From Mesoterricola sediminis (lineage in GTDB: Bacteria; Acidobacteriota; Holophagae; Holophagales; Holophagaceae): a stretch of DNA of 64,000 bases. The stretch spans positions 62,001-126,000 of the forward strand of contig NZ_AP027081.1 in NCBI RefSeq assembly GCF_030295425.1, read 5' to 3'. This document shows, one piece after another, positions 33,391 to 40,895 of the stretch (positions are counted from its first letter, which is position 1; every line of letters begins with the position of its first letter). The notes beneath the pieces were generated by a model that was given only the letters and a program-made list of their open reading frames with translations, made no database searches and was not told the DNA's origin. Position numbers and translations under genes: made by a program.

Positions 33391-33840
33391 CTAGCCTTCC
33401 ACCACGGTGGGATCGGCGACGATGCGGCCGTTGAAGCTGTTGGCGATGACGCAGTACTTGTGGGCCTTGTGGAACATCTCGGCCACCTTGGCGTGGTCGG
33501 TGCCGGGGGCCACGGTGATGGTGGGCCGGAAGGTGACGGCGGCCACCCGGCTCACCCGGTCCACGGTTTCCATCGTGGCCTCGGCGGTGCCGCTGAAGCC
33601 CCGCACGTCCAGGCGGGTCTTGGCGGCCAGGGCCAGGAAGGTGAGCATGTAGCAGTTGGCCAGGGCCCCGGCGAAGAGGTCCTCGGGGTTCCAGCAGGCG
33701 GGGTCGCCGCCGAAGGCGGCGGTGCTGCTGGCGGGGATGGCGGCGCGGCCCCCCGGCTTGGTCAGTTCGGAGACCCGGCCGTAGGCGGGATCGGCCGTGC
33801 TGCCGCGCCAGGTGATGGTGGTGGAAAGGGCTTCGGACAT
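33391..33840 (-). CDS. OsmC/Ohr family peroxidase-like protein
   Basis: The protein of 149 residues has the OsmC fold. Cys63 lies in NPEDLFAGALANCY, the peroxidatic position, and a second Cys is in AHKYCVIANS, the resolving position; a third Cys is near residue 49. Members reduce organic hydroperoxides. The ATG at 33840 is chosen because sequence upstream of it belongs to the IS element. The IS end is only 27 bp upstream of this start, so the insertion has probably replaced or separated the native promoter. Confidence 0.88.
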   Translation of the reverse strand: MSEALSTTITWRGSTADPAYGRVSELTKPGGRAAIPASSTAAFGGDPACWNPEDLFAGALANCYMLTFLALAAKTRLDVRGFSGTAEATMETVDRVSRVAAVTFRPTITVAPGTDHAKVAEMFHKAHKYCVIANSFNGRIVADPTVVEG

Positions 33841-33980
33841 CAGGTCCTCCAGGCACCCGTAGTCTAGGGTGTGTTCGTAATCTAGGATAGTAATGGCTAA
33901 TACCCATCCGTGCCGGAGCATGGAGGAGCTGGAAGAGTGAGTCTGTGCTGCAGTGCCTGATGGCGCCGCGCATTCGCAGC

Positions 33981-34358
33981 ATCCTATTGGAACGCGGAGG
34001 CGCGGAGGATCTCGCTGAGGCTCGCGGAGAAAGGATCAAGCCCACAAGCCCCCTCCACTCGATATCCAGGAAAACCTCCCGCTTCACCTTATGGCCGGCC
34101 AGTCTCAGGGAGTGCGCCAGACAGACCTTGTAGGGATCTTCCAGGAGTCCGTGCCCCAGAGCCTTCTGGATCTCGATGGCCTCCCCGATGATGGCCTGGG
34201 TGATCTCCTTGTGCGGATGATCCTCCCCGTCGACCTCTCCCCAATGCCTTCCCATCACGCCTCCCGTTGGGACGTGTCATTGGGAGGTGGCAGGTTCCAG
34301 GAGCGCTTTCCTCCGCGACCCTCTGCGAGATCCTCCGCGCCTCCGCGTTTCATAGGAT
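33981..34358. repeat. Second copy of the 53-bp inverted-repeat GxxExxY cassette
   Basis: The inverted equivalent of 3733-4110. Both 53-bp arms with the GCGGAG-rich core are intact, and the enclosed GxxExxY fragment is truncated at the same point as in the first copy. The truncation therefore predates duplication of the IS. Confidence 0.8.
34034..34255 (-). pseudogene. GxxExxY family protein, 3'-truncated (second copy)
   Basis: Identical in layout to 3836-4057: the GLLEDPY signature is present, the C-terminal nuclease-like half is absent, and the frame runs into repeat sequence. An ATG with GGGAGG upstream is retained, so a short product could still be made. Confidence 0.72.
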
Positions 34359-34391
34359 CAATGAGGATCCGGAACGCTTGTCACCCTCCGC

Positions 34392-34761
34392 TCATAGCCT
34401 CAGCCAGATCACGATGCAGGCCAAAGCCACCTGGGCTGAGAAACTTCGCGCCGTTTTGTCGAACCTGGTGGCCAGCGCCCTGAACTGTTTGAGCTTGGCG
34501 AACCCATGCTCGATGGCATGGCGGGCCTTGTATAGGTGTGAGTCCCAGGCCGCCGGATTCTTGCGCCGGGGATGAGGTGGGATGACGGCTGTCGCACCCA
34601 TGGCCTCGATCGCCTTCCTTACCGGGTTCCCATCGTAGGCCCGATCTCCGAACACGTACTCTGCCTGCCAACCGCACAGCAATCCTTCAGCAGACCGGCT
34701 TTCATGGGCTTGCCCCGGAGTGACCAGGAAATCCAAAGGATTACCGTGGGCATCGCAGATC
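34392..34761 (-). pseudogene. Transposase fragment (OrfB C-terminal part)
   Basis: About 123 codons of the IS5-type transposase from the CDAHGNPLDFLVTPGQ segment to the normal stop. The first catalytic Asp and all of OrfA are missing through the 457-bp deletion, so no functional enzyme can be made. The second Asp (GDRAYDG) and Glu helix are intact. One residue differs from the first copy (Asp for Val before SHLYKARH). Confidence 0.85.
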
Positions 34762-34864
34762 AGATTCCGAACACAGCCTAGTGCAGCGTCCGCAAAGTTG
34801 CCTGAATCATCCGAGGGGAGCGGCCGCGGCACCCGTGCATCCCCCGGAACGCGGGAACGGGCTT

Positions 34865-36241
34865 TCAGCCCCGGGCCCGGACCTGGGCCTCGTAGCGGGC
34901 GACGGCCGCCTCCGCCGCGCCGGCCTCCACCTCGCCGACCAGGTCGTAGGCGTGGCCTTCGGTGATGCGCACCTGCTGGATCGTGCCGGGCCGGACGTCG
35001 CCGCCCACGATGAGGACGTTGCCGTCCACCTCCGGCGCCTGGCCCCGATGCCGGCCCTTGAAGACCAGGTCGGTCTCCTCGTGGGTGCCCTCCACCAGGA
35101 CCTCCAGGATCCGGCCCTCCAGGGCGCGGTTCTTCTCGCGGCAGATGCGCTGCTGGAGCTCCATGATGCGGCGCTTGCGGCTGGCCTTGACCCGGGCGGC
35201 GACGGGATCGCCGAGGGGGGCCGCCGGGGTGCCCTCCTCCAGGGAATAGGTGAAGACGCCCACGTGCTCGAACCGGGCCTCCTCGATGAAGCCGCGGAGC
35301 TCGTCGAAGGCGGCGTCGTCCTCCCCGGGAAAGCCGACGATGAAGTTGGAGCGCACGAAGAGGTCCGGCACGATGCGCCGGGCCTTCTCCAGGAGCTTCA
35401 GGAAGGTCTTCCGGCCGCCCCCGCGCGCCATCTGGCGCAGCACCCGGGCGTCGGCGTGCTGGAGGGGCATGTCCAGGTACTTGGCGCAGGCCGGCGTCTC
35501 GGCCATGGCGTGGAGGAGGCCGTCGGTGAGGCGGTTCGGGTAGGAATAGTGGATGCGGAACCAGCGCAGGCCCTCCACGGCGCCCAGGGCCCGGACCAGC
35601 TTCTCCAGGGCGTCGGGGTCGCCCAGGTCCCGGCCGAAGTCCGTGGTGTCCTGGCCGACGAGGTTGATCTCCAGGACGCCCTGGGCCACCAGGTTGCGGG
35701 CCTCGGCCACCACCGAGTCCACGGTCCGGCTGCGCTGCGGGCCCCGGATGGCGGGGATGGCGCAGAAGGCGCAGGCGTGGTCGCAGCCCTCGCTGATCTT
35801 GAGGTAGGCGGAGGGCCCGGGGGTGGTCAGCATGCGGGGGCTGGCCTCGTTGTAGAGGTAGGCAGGGTCGCGCTCGGGTTCGAAGAGGCGGTCCCCCGCC
35901 CCCAGCACCTCGGCGATGTGCTCGATGTCCCGGGTGCCCAGGCAGGCGTCGATCTCGGGCAGGTCGGCCAGGAGCTGGTCCCGGTACCGCTCGACCATGC
36001 ACCCGGCGACCACCACCTTCCGGCAGACGCCCGTCTTCTTGTACGAGGCGGCCTGGAGGATGGCGTCGATGCTCTCCCGCTTGGCGGACTCGATGAAGCC
36101 GCAGGTGTTGACCACCAGGATCTCCGCCTGGGCGGGATCGTTGGTGATGGTGAAGCCCTTCAGGCGGAGATGCCCGAGCATCACCTCGCTGTCCACCAGG
36201 TTCTTGGGGCATCCCAGGGACATGAATCCGACTTTCGCCAT
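34865..36241 (-). CDS. rimO: Ribosomal protein S12 methylthiotransferase RimO
   Basis: A radical-SAM enzyme that adds a methylthio group to an aspartate of ribosomal protein S12. The 458-residue protein has the N-terminal methylthiotransferase domain (GCPKNLVDSE, VNTCGFI, VVAGCM for the first cluster), the radical-SAM domain with CDHACAFC, and a C-terminal TRAM domain (about 385-455). The ATG at 36241 gives the standard start MAKVGFMSLGCPKN; the open frame upstream is antisense to the cyclase gene. It ends 84 bp from the deleted IS copy. Confidence 0.95.
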   Translation of the reverse strand: MAKVGFMSLGCPKNLVDSEVMLGHLRLKGFTITNDPAQAEILVVNTCGFIESAKRESIDAILQAASYKKTGVCRKVVVAGCMVERYRDQLLADLPEIDACLGTRDIEHIAEVLGAGDRLFEPERDPAYLYNEASPRMLTTPGPSAYLKISEGCDHACAFCAIPAIRGPQRSRTVDSVVAEARNLVAQGVLEINLVGQDTTDFGRDLGDPDALEKLVRALGAVEGLRWFRIHYSYPNRLTDGLLHAMAETPACAKYLDMPLQHADARVLRQMARGGGRKTFLKLLEKARRIVPDLFVRSNFIVGFPGEDDAAFDELRGFIEEARFEHVGVFTYSLEEGTPAAPLGDPVAARVKASRKRRIMELQQRICREKNRALEGRILEVLVEGTHEETDLVFKGRHRGQAPEVDGNVLIVGGDVRPGTIQQVRITEGHAYDLVGEVEAGAAEAAVARYEAQVRARG

Positions 36242-36308
36242 CCCGACTCCTTGACCCTCCAGGATACCTGCAAGGATGCTAGACTCGGCACTCGAGAGAG
36301 TCCGCGCC

Positions 36309-37892
36309 ATGTACATCATCCTGCTGGTGGAAGGGGCCCGCCAAACGGTCGAGCTAACGGGGGACGGTGTCACCGTGGGCCGGGGCGAGGCCGCCGGGAT
36401 CCGCGTCTGTTCCAACGCCGTGAGCCGGGTCCACGCCCGGCTCTTCGAACGGGACGGCCAGGTGTACGTGCAGGACATGAAGTCCATGAACGGCACGACC
36501 CTCAACGACGCGCCCGTCCTGGAGCCGACCCCCCTCCGCCCCGGGGACACCATCCTCCTGGGGGAGGTGCCGATCCAGTGGCTGGCCGAGGCCGTGCCCG
36601 CGCCGGCCGGCTCCCTGACCACGAGCACGGCCCGCCCCCACGCCGAGAACCGCATCGAGATGGAGGAGCGGGCCTTCGACACCTCCGGCAGCATCATGGT
36701 CCCCCACACCACCCTGGAGGACCTGCTGGCTCGGCACCCGGCCGAGAAGGCCCCCGCGGAGGTGGAGGCCCTGTTCCAGCGCCTGGCGGCCATGGCCGGC
36801 AAGCTCCTGGCCGCCGCGGGCCTGCCGGAGCTCCTGGATTCGGTCATGAGCCTGGTGACGGCCCAGATCCGCTGCCAGCGGGGGTTCATCCTCCTGACGG
36901 ACCCCGCCGGGGAGCTGGTGCCCGAATACGTGTGGGAGGAAAAACCCGGCGCCATCACCACGCCCATCAGCCGCACCATCGCCCGTACGGCCATGAAGGA
37001 CAAGGTGACCATCCTCACCACGGACGCCCGGGTGGACCCGCGGTTTTCCGCCGGAGAGAGCATCAAGATCCACGGCATCTCCTCGGCCCTCTGCGCCCCC
37101 CTCATCGTGGAGACCCAGGCCCTGGGGGTCATCTATCTGGAGGCCAGCCTCAGCAAATCGGGGTTCAAGCGGGAGGACGAGCACCTCCTCTCCGCCATGG
37201 CCAACTTCGCGGCCGTGGGGATCCAGCGCGAGCGCGAGACCCGGTTCCGCCAGAGGCTGGAGCGCTACCACAGCCCCCAGGTGGTGGGGGAGATCCTGCG
37301 GTCCAGCCAGAACCTGGACGCCCCCATCCTCCAGGCCCGCCGGTGCGAGATCACCGTCCTTTTCGCCGATATTTCGGGTTTCACCCGCATGTCGGAGGGC
37401 ATGGAGCCCCTCCGGCTGGCCTCCATCCTGAACCGGTCCTTCGAGGCGCTCACCGACCAGATCTTCCAGCGGGGGGGCACCCTCGACAAGTACATCGGCG
37501 ACGCCATCATGGCCTTCTTCGGCGCCCCGGCCCCGGACCCCGACCACGCCCGCCACGCCGTGGAGGCCGCCGTGGCCATGCAGCAGGGGCTCCGGGCCCT
37601 GAACGGGTGCCGGCCCGAGGGCTTCCCCGAGCTCCGGATGCGCATCGGCATCAACTCCGGCGAGGCCTTCGCCGGGGACATCGGCTGCGAGAAGCGCATG
37701 GACTACACCGTCATGGGCTCGACGGTGAACCTCGCCAGCCGCCTCGAGAGCAGCGTGGCCCGCCCGGGCCAGATCGCCATCGGCCCACGGACGGCTCAAC
37801 TTATTCAGATGCAAGGTTTGGAACAGCTCGACCCGGTCCTGGTCAAGGGCATCGACCACGAGATCCGGCCCTTCCTGGTGCCCTGGGGCTGA
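36309..37892 (+). CDS. FHA-GAF-adenylate/guanylate cyclase
   Basis: The 527-residue cytoplasmic protein has an FHA phosphothreonine-binding domain (about 1-95, with VGRGEAAGIRV, SRVHARL and NGTTLN), a GAF domain (about 145-305) and a class III nucleotide cyclase domain (about 335-520). The metal-binding segments VLFADISGFT and KYIGDAIMAFFG both contain their Asp, and INSGEAFAGDIG and TVNLASRLES are present, so it is probably active. GAGAGAG before the ATG at 36309 decides the start. It probably links Ser/Thr phosphorylation and a GAF ligand to cAMP or cGMP. Confidence 0.9.
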   Translation: MYIILLVEGARQTVELTGDGVTVGRGEAAGIRVCSNAVSRVHARLFERDGQVYVQDMKSMNGTTLNDAPVLEPTPLRPGDTILLGEVPIQWLAEAVPAPAGSLTTSTARPHAENRIEMEERAFDTSGSIMVPHTTLEDLLARHPAEKAPAEVEALFQRLAAMAGKLLAAAGLPELLDSVMSLVTAQIRCQRGFILLTDPAGELVPEYVWEEKPGAITTPISRTIARTAMKDKVTILTTDARVDPRFSAGESIKIHGISSALCAPLIVETQALGVIYLEASLSKSGFKREDEHLLSAMANFAAVGIQRERETRFRQRLERYHSPQVVGEILRSSQNLDAPILQARRCEITVLFADISGFTRMSEGMEPLRLASILNRSFEALTDQIFQRGGTLDKYIGDAIMAFFGAPAPDPDHARHAVEAAVAMQQGLRALNGCRPEGFPELRMRIGINSGEAFAGDIGCEKRMDYTVMGSTVNLASRLESSVARPGQIAIGPRTAQLIQMQGLEQLDPVLVKGIDHEIRPFLVPWG

Positions 37893-38003
37893 CCCGGCCT
37901 TTTCTTGGACAGCGCCCCCGGCGGCATGGAAAAATGACAAGAACCGGGACAAATTCAAGGGGGTCGTTCCCCGTACCGATCCACCAAGCATAGGAAGGTC
38001 CAC

Positions 38004-38399
38004 ATGTCCTCCGAACGCCGCCAGTACCGCCGGATCCCCATGGGGGCCACCGTGGGCTTCCAGGAGATCTCCTTCGCCAGGGAGCCCGAGCCCGCCACCA
38101 GCGTGTACGGGGACATCTCCGGGGGGGGGCTCCTGCTCAACTCGCCCCGGGCCCTCCCGCTGGACACCCTCCTGAGGCTCGAACTCCGCGTCCCGGGGTG
38201 GGGGAAGCACCAGAACCACTTCGGGCCCGTGCAGGATTTCGACCTGCGCCCCCTCGTGGCGGTGGGGCAGGTGGTCCGGGTGGAACGCCTCGAGTCCGGC
38301 GAGTACGAACTTGGGGTAAAATTCGTGAATGTCTATCCCGATGACCAGGCTGCCCTTCTAAAATTCATCGAGGCATCCGCGCCGGCGGAAGAGAAGTAG
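38004..38399 (+). CDS. PilZ domain protein (c-di-GMP receptor)
   Basis: The 131-residue protein is a single PilZ domain. The c-di-GMP signature is complete: ERRQYRR near the N-terminus and DISGGGLLL near residue 37. It lies 26 bp upstream of cheY in the same direction and probably belongs to the chemotaxis operon, giving a direct point for c-di-GMP input. AGGAAGG precedes the ATG. Confidence 0.9.
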   Translation: MSSERRQYRRIPMGATVGFQEISFAREPEPATSVYGDISGGGLLLNSPRALPLDTLLRLELRVPGWGKHQNHFGPVQDFDLRPLVAVGQVVRVERLESGEYELGVKFVNVYPDDQAALLKFIEASAPAEEK

Positions 38400-38425
38400 G
38401 ATACTGACCCCAAAAGGAGCTCCCC

Positions 38426-38782
38426 TTGAAGATCCTAATCGTGGACGACTCTTCGACGATGCGCCGCATCATCATCAACACCCTTTCCCGCATCGGCTAC
38501 ACCGACGTGGTGGAGGGCGAGCACGGGAAGGCCGGGCTGGACAAGCTCTCCCAGGGCGGGGTCGAGATGATCATCACCGACTGGAACATGCCGGAGATGG
38601 ACGGCCTGGAGTTCGTCCAGACGGTCCGGGCCCAGAACCCCTCCATCCCCATCCTCATGGTCACCACGAACGCCGCCAAGGAGGACATCGTCCAGGCCCT
38701 CCAGGCCGGCGTGAACAACTACGTGGTCAAGCCCTTCACGCCCGAGACGCTCAAGGAAAAGATCGAGTCGCTGCTCGGCTAG
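38426..38782 (+). CDS. cheY: Chemotaxis response regulator CheY
   Basis: A 118-residue stand-alone receiver domain. The acidic pocket is Asp7-Asp8, the phosphorylation site is Asp52 in TDWNMPEMDG, the conserved Thr is near residue 80 and Lys near 102 in VVKPF. It starts with TTG, supported by AAGGAG ten bases upstream. Phospho-CheY from the CheA in this operon would act on a flagellar or pilus motor; neither motor's genes are in the window. Confidence 0.93.
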   Translation: MKILIVDDSSTMRRIIINTLSRIGYTDVVEGEHGKAGLDKLSQGGVEMIITDWNMPEMDGLEFVQTVRAQNPSIPILMVTTNAAKEDIVQALQAGVNNYVVKPFTPETLKEKIESLLG

Positions 38783-38816
38783 ACCCCCCACGCTTCCGTT
38801 CCAAGGGGAGGGCTCC

Positions 38817-39380
38817 ATGGACCAATCCGAAATCGACGCTCTGATGAAGAACGCGCCGGCGGCCAAGGCCAAGCCGGCGGTTGCCGCGCCGCCCGCCCAG
38901 CCCCAGCCGGTCACGGACGACAAGGGCCACGTGATCTCCGAACTGGACGCCGTCACGGCGGTCACCGAGCGGGAGACCAACAAGGTCATGGACCAGCTGG
39001 ACGTCATCAGCGGGCTGGTCGGCAAGCAGCAGAACCTGGTCACGGGCCTGCTCGCGCACCCCGCGGCCCAGGACCCGGCGGTCCAGAAGGCCATCAACGA
39101 GGTCATGGCCTCGGGCAAGGACATCCAGGACAAGGTCTACGAGGCCATGGACCTGATGCAGTTCCAGGACATCACCCGGCAGAAGCTGGAGCGCATCGTC
39201 CACCACCTCCGCCAGATCCACGACTACATCGTGGACCTCCTCGGGACGGGCCTGAAGAGCGAGGGCGAGCGCGCTTCCATCAGCCGCACCATCGCCACCA
39301 CGGGCACCACCCCCGACGAGCGCAAGGAACACGCCGACTCCGTCGTGGAGGAATTCCGGCGGCTCCAGAGCAAGGATTGA
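38817..39380 (+). CDS. cheZ: CheZ-like CheY-P phosphatase with FliM-like N-terminus
   Basis: The 187-residue protein has a long helical hairpin with the CheZ active site: Asp118 and Gln122 in LMQFQDITRQKLERI, matching the QD-x3-Q catalytic motif. The first ten residues MDQSEIDALM resemble the FliM/FliN N-terminal peptide (SQSEIDALL) that binds phospho-CheY. An Ala/Pro linker (about 12-32) separates the two. In E. coli CheZ the CheY-binding helix is at the C-terminus; here it seems replaced by the N-terminal FliM-like one. It lies between cheY and the triple CheW gene. Confidence 0.85.
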   Translation: MDQSEIDALMKNAPAAKAKPAVAAPPAQPQPVTDDKGHVISELDAVTAVTERETNKVMDQLDVISGLVGKQQNLVTGLLAHPAAQDPAVQKAINEVMASGKDIQDKVYEAMDLMQFQDITRQKLERIVHHLRQIHDYIVDLLGTGLKSEGERASISRTIATTGTTPDERKEHADSVVEEFRRLQSKD

Positions 39381-39383
39381 TCC

Positions 39384-40892
39384 ATGGCCACAGCTGACGT
39401 CCAGGCCAGGCAGGCCCACGATATCGTTCCTTCCGGTCAGCTGGTGACCTTCACCCTGGACGGGGTGGAGTTCGGCCTGGACATCGACCGGGTCCAGGAG
39501 ATCACCCCCCGCACGGACATCACCCCCGTGCCCGGGTCGCCCAGCTTCGTCCTGGGCGTGGTGAACCTCCGGGGCATGATCATCCCCGTGCTGGACAGCC
39601 GCCTGCGCTTCCACCTCCCCCCCAAGGCCCCCACCGACAAGACCCGCATCATCATCCTCGGGCTGGCGGGCCAGCCCACCGGCCTCATGGTGGATTCGGT
39701 GGCCGAGGTGGTGAAACTGGACGACTTCACCCTCCGCGACACCCCCCCCCTCGTGGCCGGCGTCCGGAGCGAGTACCTGGCGGGCATGGTCACGGCCGGC
39801 GACCGCCTCATCACCCTCATCAACCTCGACAAGATCCTGGATTCCGCCGAGTTCGGCCTGCGCGAAAGCCTGGGCGAGGCCACCGCGGCGGGCTCCTCCT
39901 TCATGTCCCTCGAGGGGGCCGTGGAGCAGGTCGAGGACGAGCTGCCCTACGTCACCTTCACCCTCGGCCGGGAGTCCTTCGGCATCGACCTCAAGCTGGT
40001 GGAGGAGATCATCGAGATCCCGTCCATCACCAAGGTGCCCGACGCGCCCCCCTACGTGCTGGGCGTCATCTGCCTCCGGGACCAGGTCCTGCCCCTGCTC
40101 GACTTCATCCAGCTCCTCCAGGTCGAGCCCGGCGAGAAGGACGGCTCCGGCGACATGGTGATCCTCCTCAGCTTCGGCACCGCCAAGCTGGGCATCGTCG
40201 TGGACGGCATCCAGGAGATCATCCGGATCCGCGAGGACGACATCCTCCCGCCCCCCCAGACCCTCTCCGAGCGCGAGAGCAAGGACCTGGAAGGCGTCGT
40301 GCTGCGCAGCGACCGCATGGTCAGCCTCCTGAAGGTCCTCGACATCATCACCGGCGAGGACCAGGCCAAGATCGCGGCCATGAGCACCAGCCTCATCAGG
40401 GAGAAGGAGGAGGAGGCCGCGGACGCCCACGAGCTCCCGATGGTCGTCTTCCGCCTGGGCCCCGAGGCCTACTCCCTGCGCCTCCACGAGGTGCGCGAGA
40501 TCATCATGGTCGGCAACATCACGCCGGTGCCCCGCGCCCCCTCCTTCATCGAGGGCGTGCTGAACCTGCGCGGCGAGGTGATGCCCGTCATCGACCTCCG
40601 CGAGCGCTTCGGGCTCGACCGGCAGAAGCCGACGAACCTCTCCCGCATCGTGATCACGCCCATCGGCGGGGTCTCCACCGGCCTGATCGTGGATTCCGTG
40701 GACGAGGTGAAGTCCGTCGACAACCGGCGCCTCGAGGAGCCCCCCAGGGTCACCGCCGTGGGCGCCAACGCCTTCATCGAGAAGGTGGCCCGTACGGAGG
40801 AGGGCGTTGTCTTCCTCCTGAACGTCCAGCGCCTCCTCACGGACGTGGAGGGCCAGCAGCTCCAGGCCTTCCAGGGCAAGAAAAAGGGCTGA
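39384..40892 (+). CDS. cheW: Triple-domain CheW scaffold
   Basis: The 502-residue protein has three tandem CheW domains (about residues 17-165, 185-345 and 355-495). Each has the entry strand (LVTFTLDGVEFGLDI, YVTFTLGRESFGIDL, MVVFRLGPEAYSLRL) and the NLRG or equivalent loop. The second copy has CLRD in place of NLRG, so its receptor or CheA contacts may differ. Single CheW proteins bridge CheA to receptors. Three in a row could link several receptors or kinases in one array. It is encoded four bases from cheZ and three bases from cheA. Confidence 0.92.
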   Translation: MATADVQARQAHDIVPSGQLVTFTLDGVEFGLDIDRVQEITPRTDITPVPGSPSFVLGVVNLRGMIIPVLDSRLRFHLPPKAPTDKTRIIILGLAGQPTGLMVDSVAEVVKLDDFTLRDTPPLVAGVRSEYLAGMVTAGDRLITLINLDKILDSAEFGLRESLGEATAAGSSFMSLEGAVEQVEDELPYVTFTLGRESFGIDLKLVEEIIEIPSITKVPDAPPYVLGVICLRDQVLPLLDFIQLLQVEPGEKDGSGDMVILLSFGTAKLGIVVDGIQEIIRIREDDILPPPQTLSERESKDLEGVVLRSDRMVSLLKVLDIITGEDQAKIAAMSTSLIREKEEEAADAHELPMVVFRLGPEAYSLRLHEVREIIMVGNITPVPRAPSFIEGVLNLRGEVMPVIDLRERFGLDRQKPTNLSRIVITPIGGVSTGLIVDSVDEVKSVDNRRLEEPPRVTAVGANAFIEKVARTEEGVVFLLNVQRLLTDVEGQQLQAFQGKKKG

Positions 40893-40895
40893 ACC

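Larger units (their letters stand above)
33868..34777 (-). mobile_element. Internally deleted second copy of the IS5-type element, 910 bp
   Basis: This is an inverted copy of the element at 2857-4223. Coordinates of the shared part sum to 38091. Both terminal inverted repeats are kept and CTAG flanks both ends (33864-33867 and 34778-34781). A 457-bp internal segment is missing: positions 2873-3329 of the first copy, removing all of OrfA and the start of OrfB. The two copies otherwise differ by only a few substitutions (for example around 33926-33944 and at 34546). It cannot make a transposase but keeps the ends needed to be moved. Confidence 0.9.

Noticed and set aside
37951-37982. Possible sigma-28 (FliA) promoter upstream of the PilZ gene
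   Set aside because: CCGAT and an upstream TCAAG are present, but the match outside these bases is poor and the spacing inexact.
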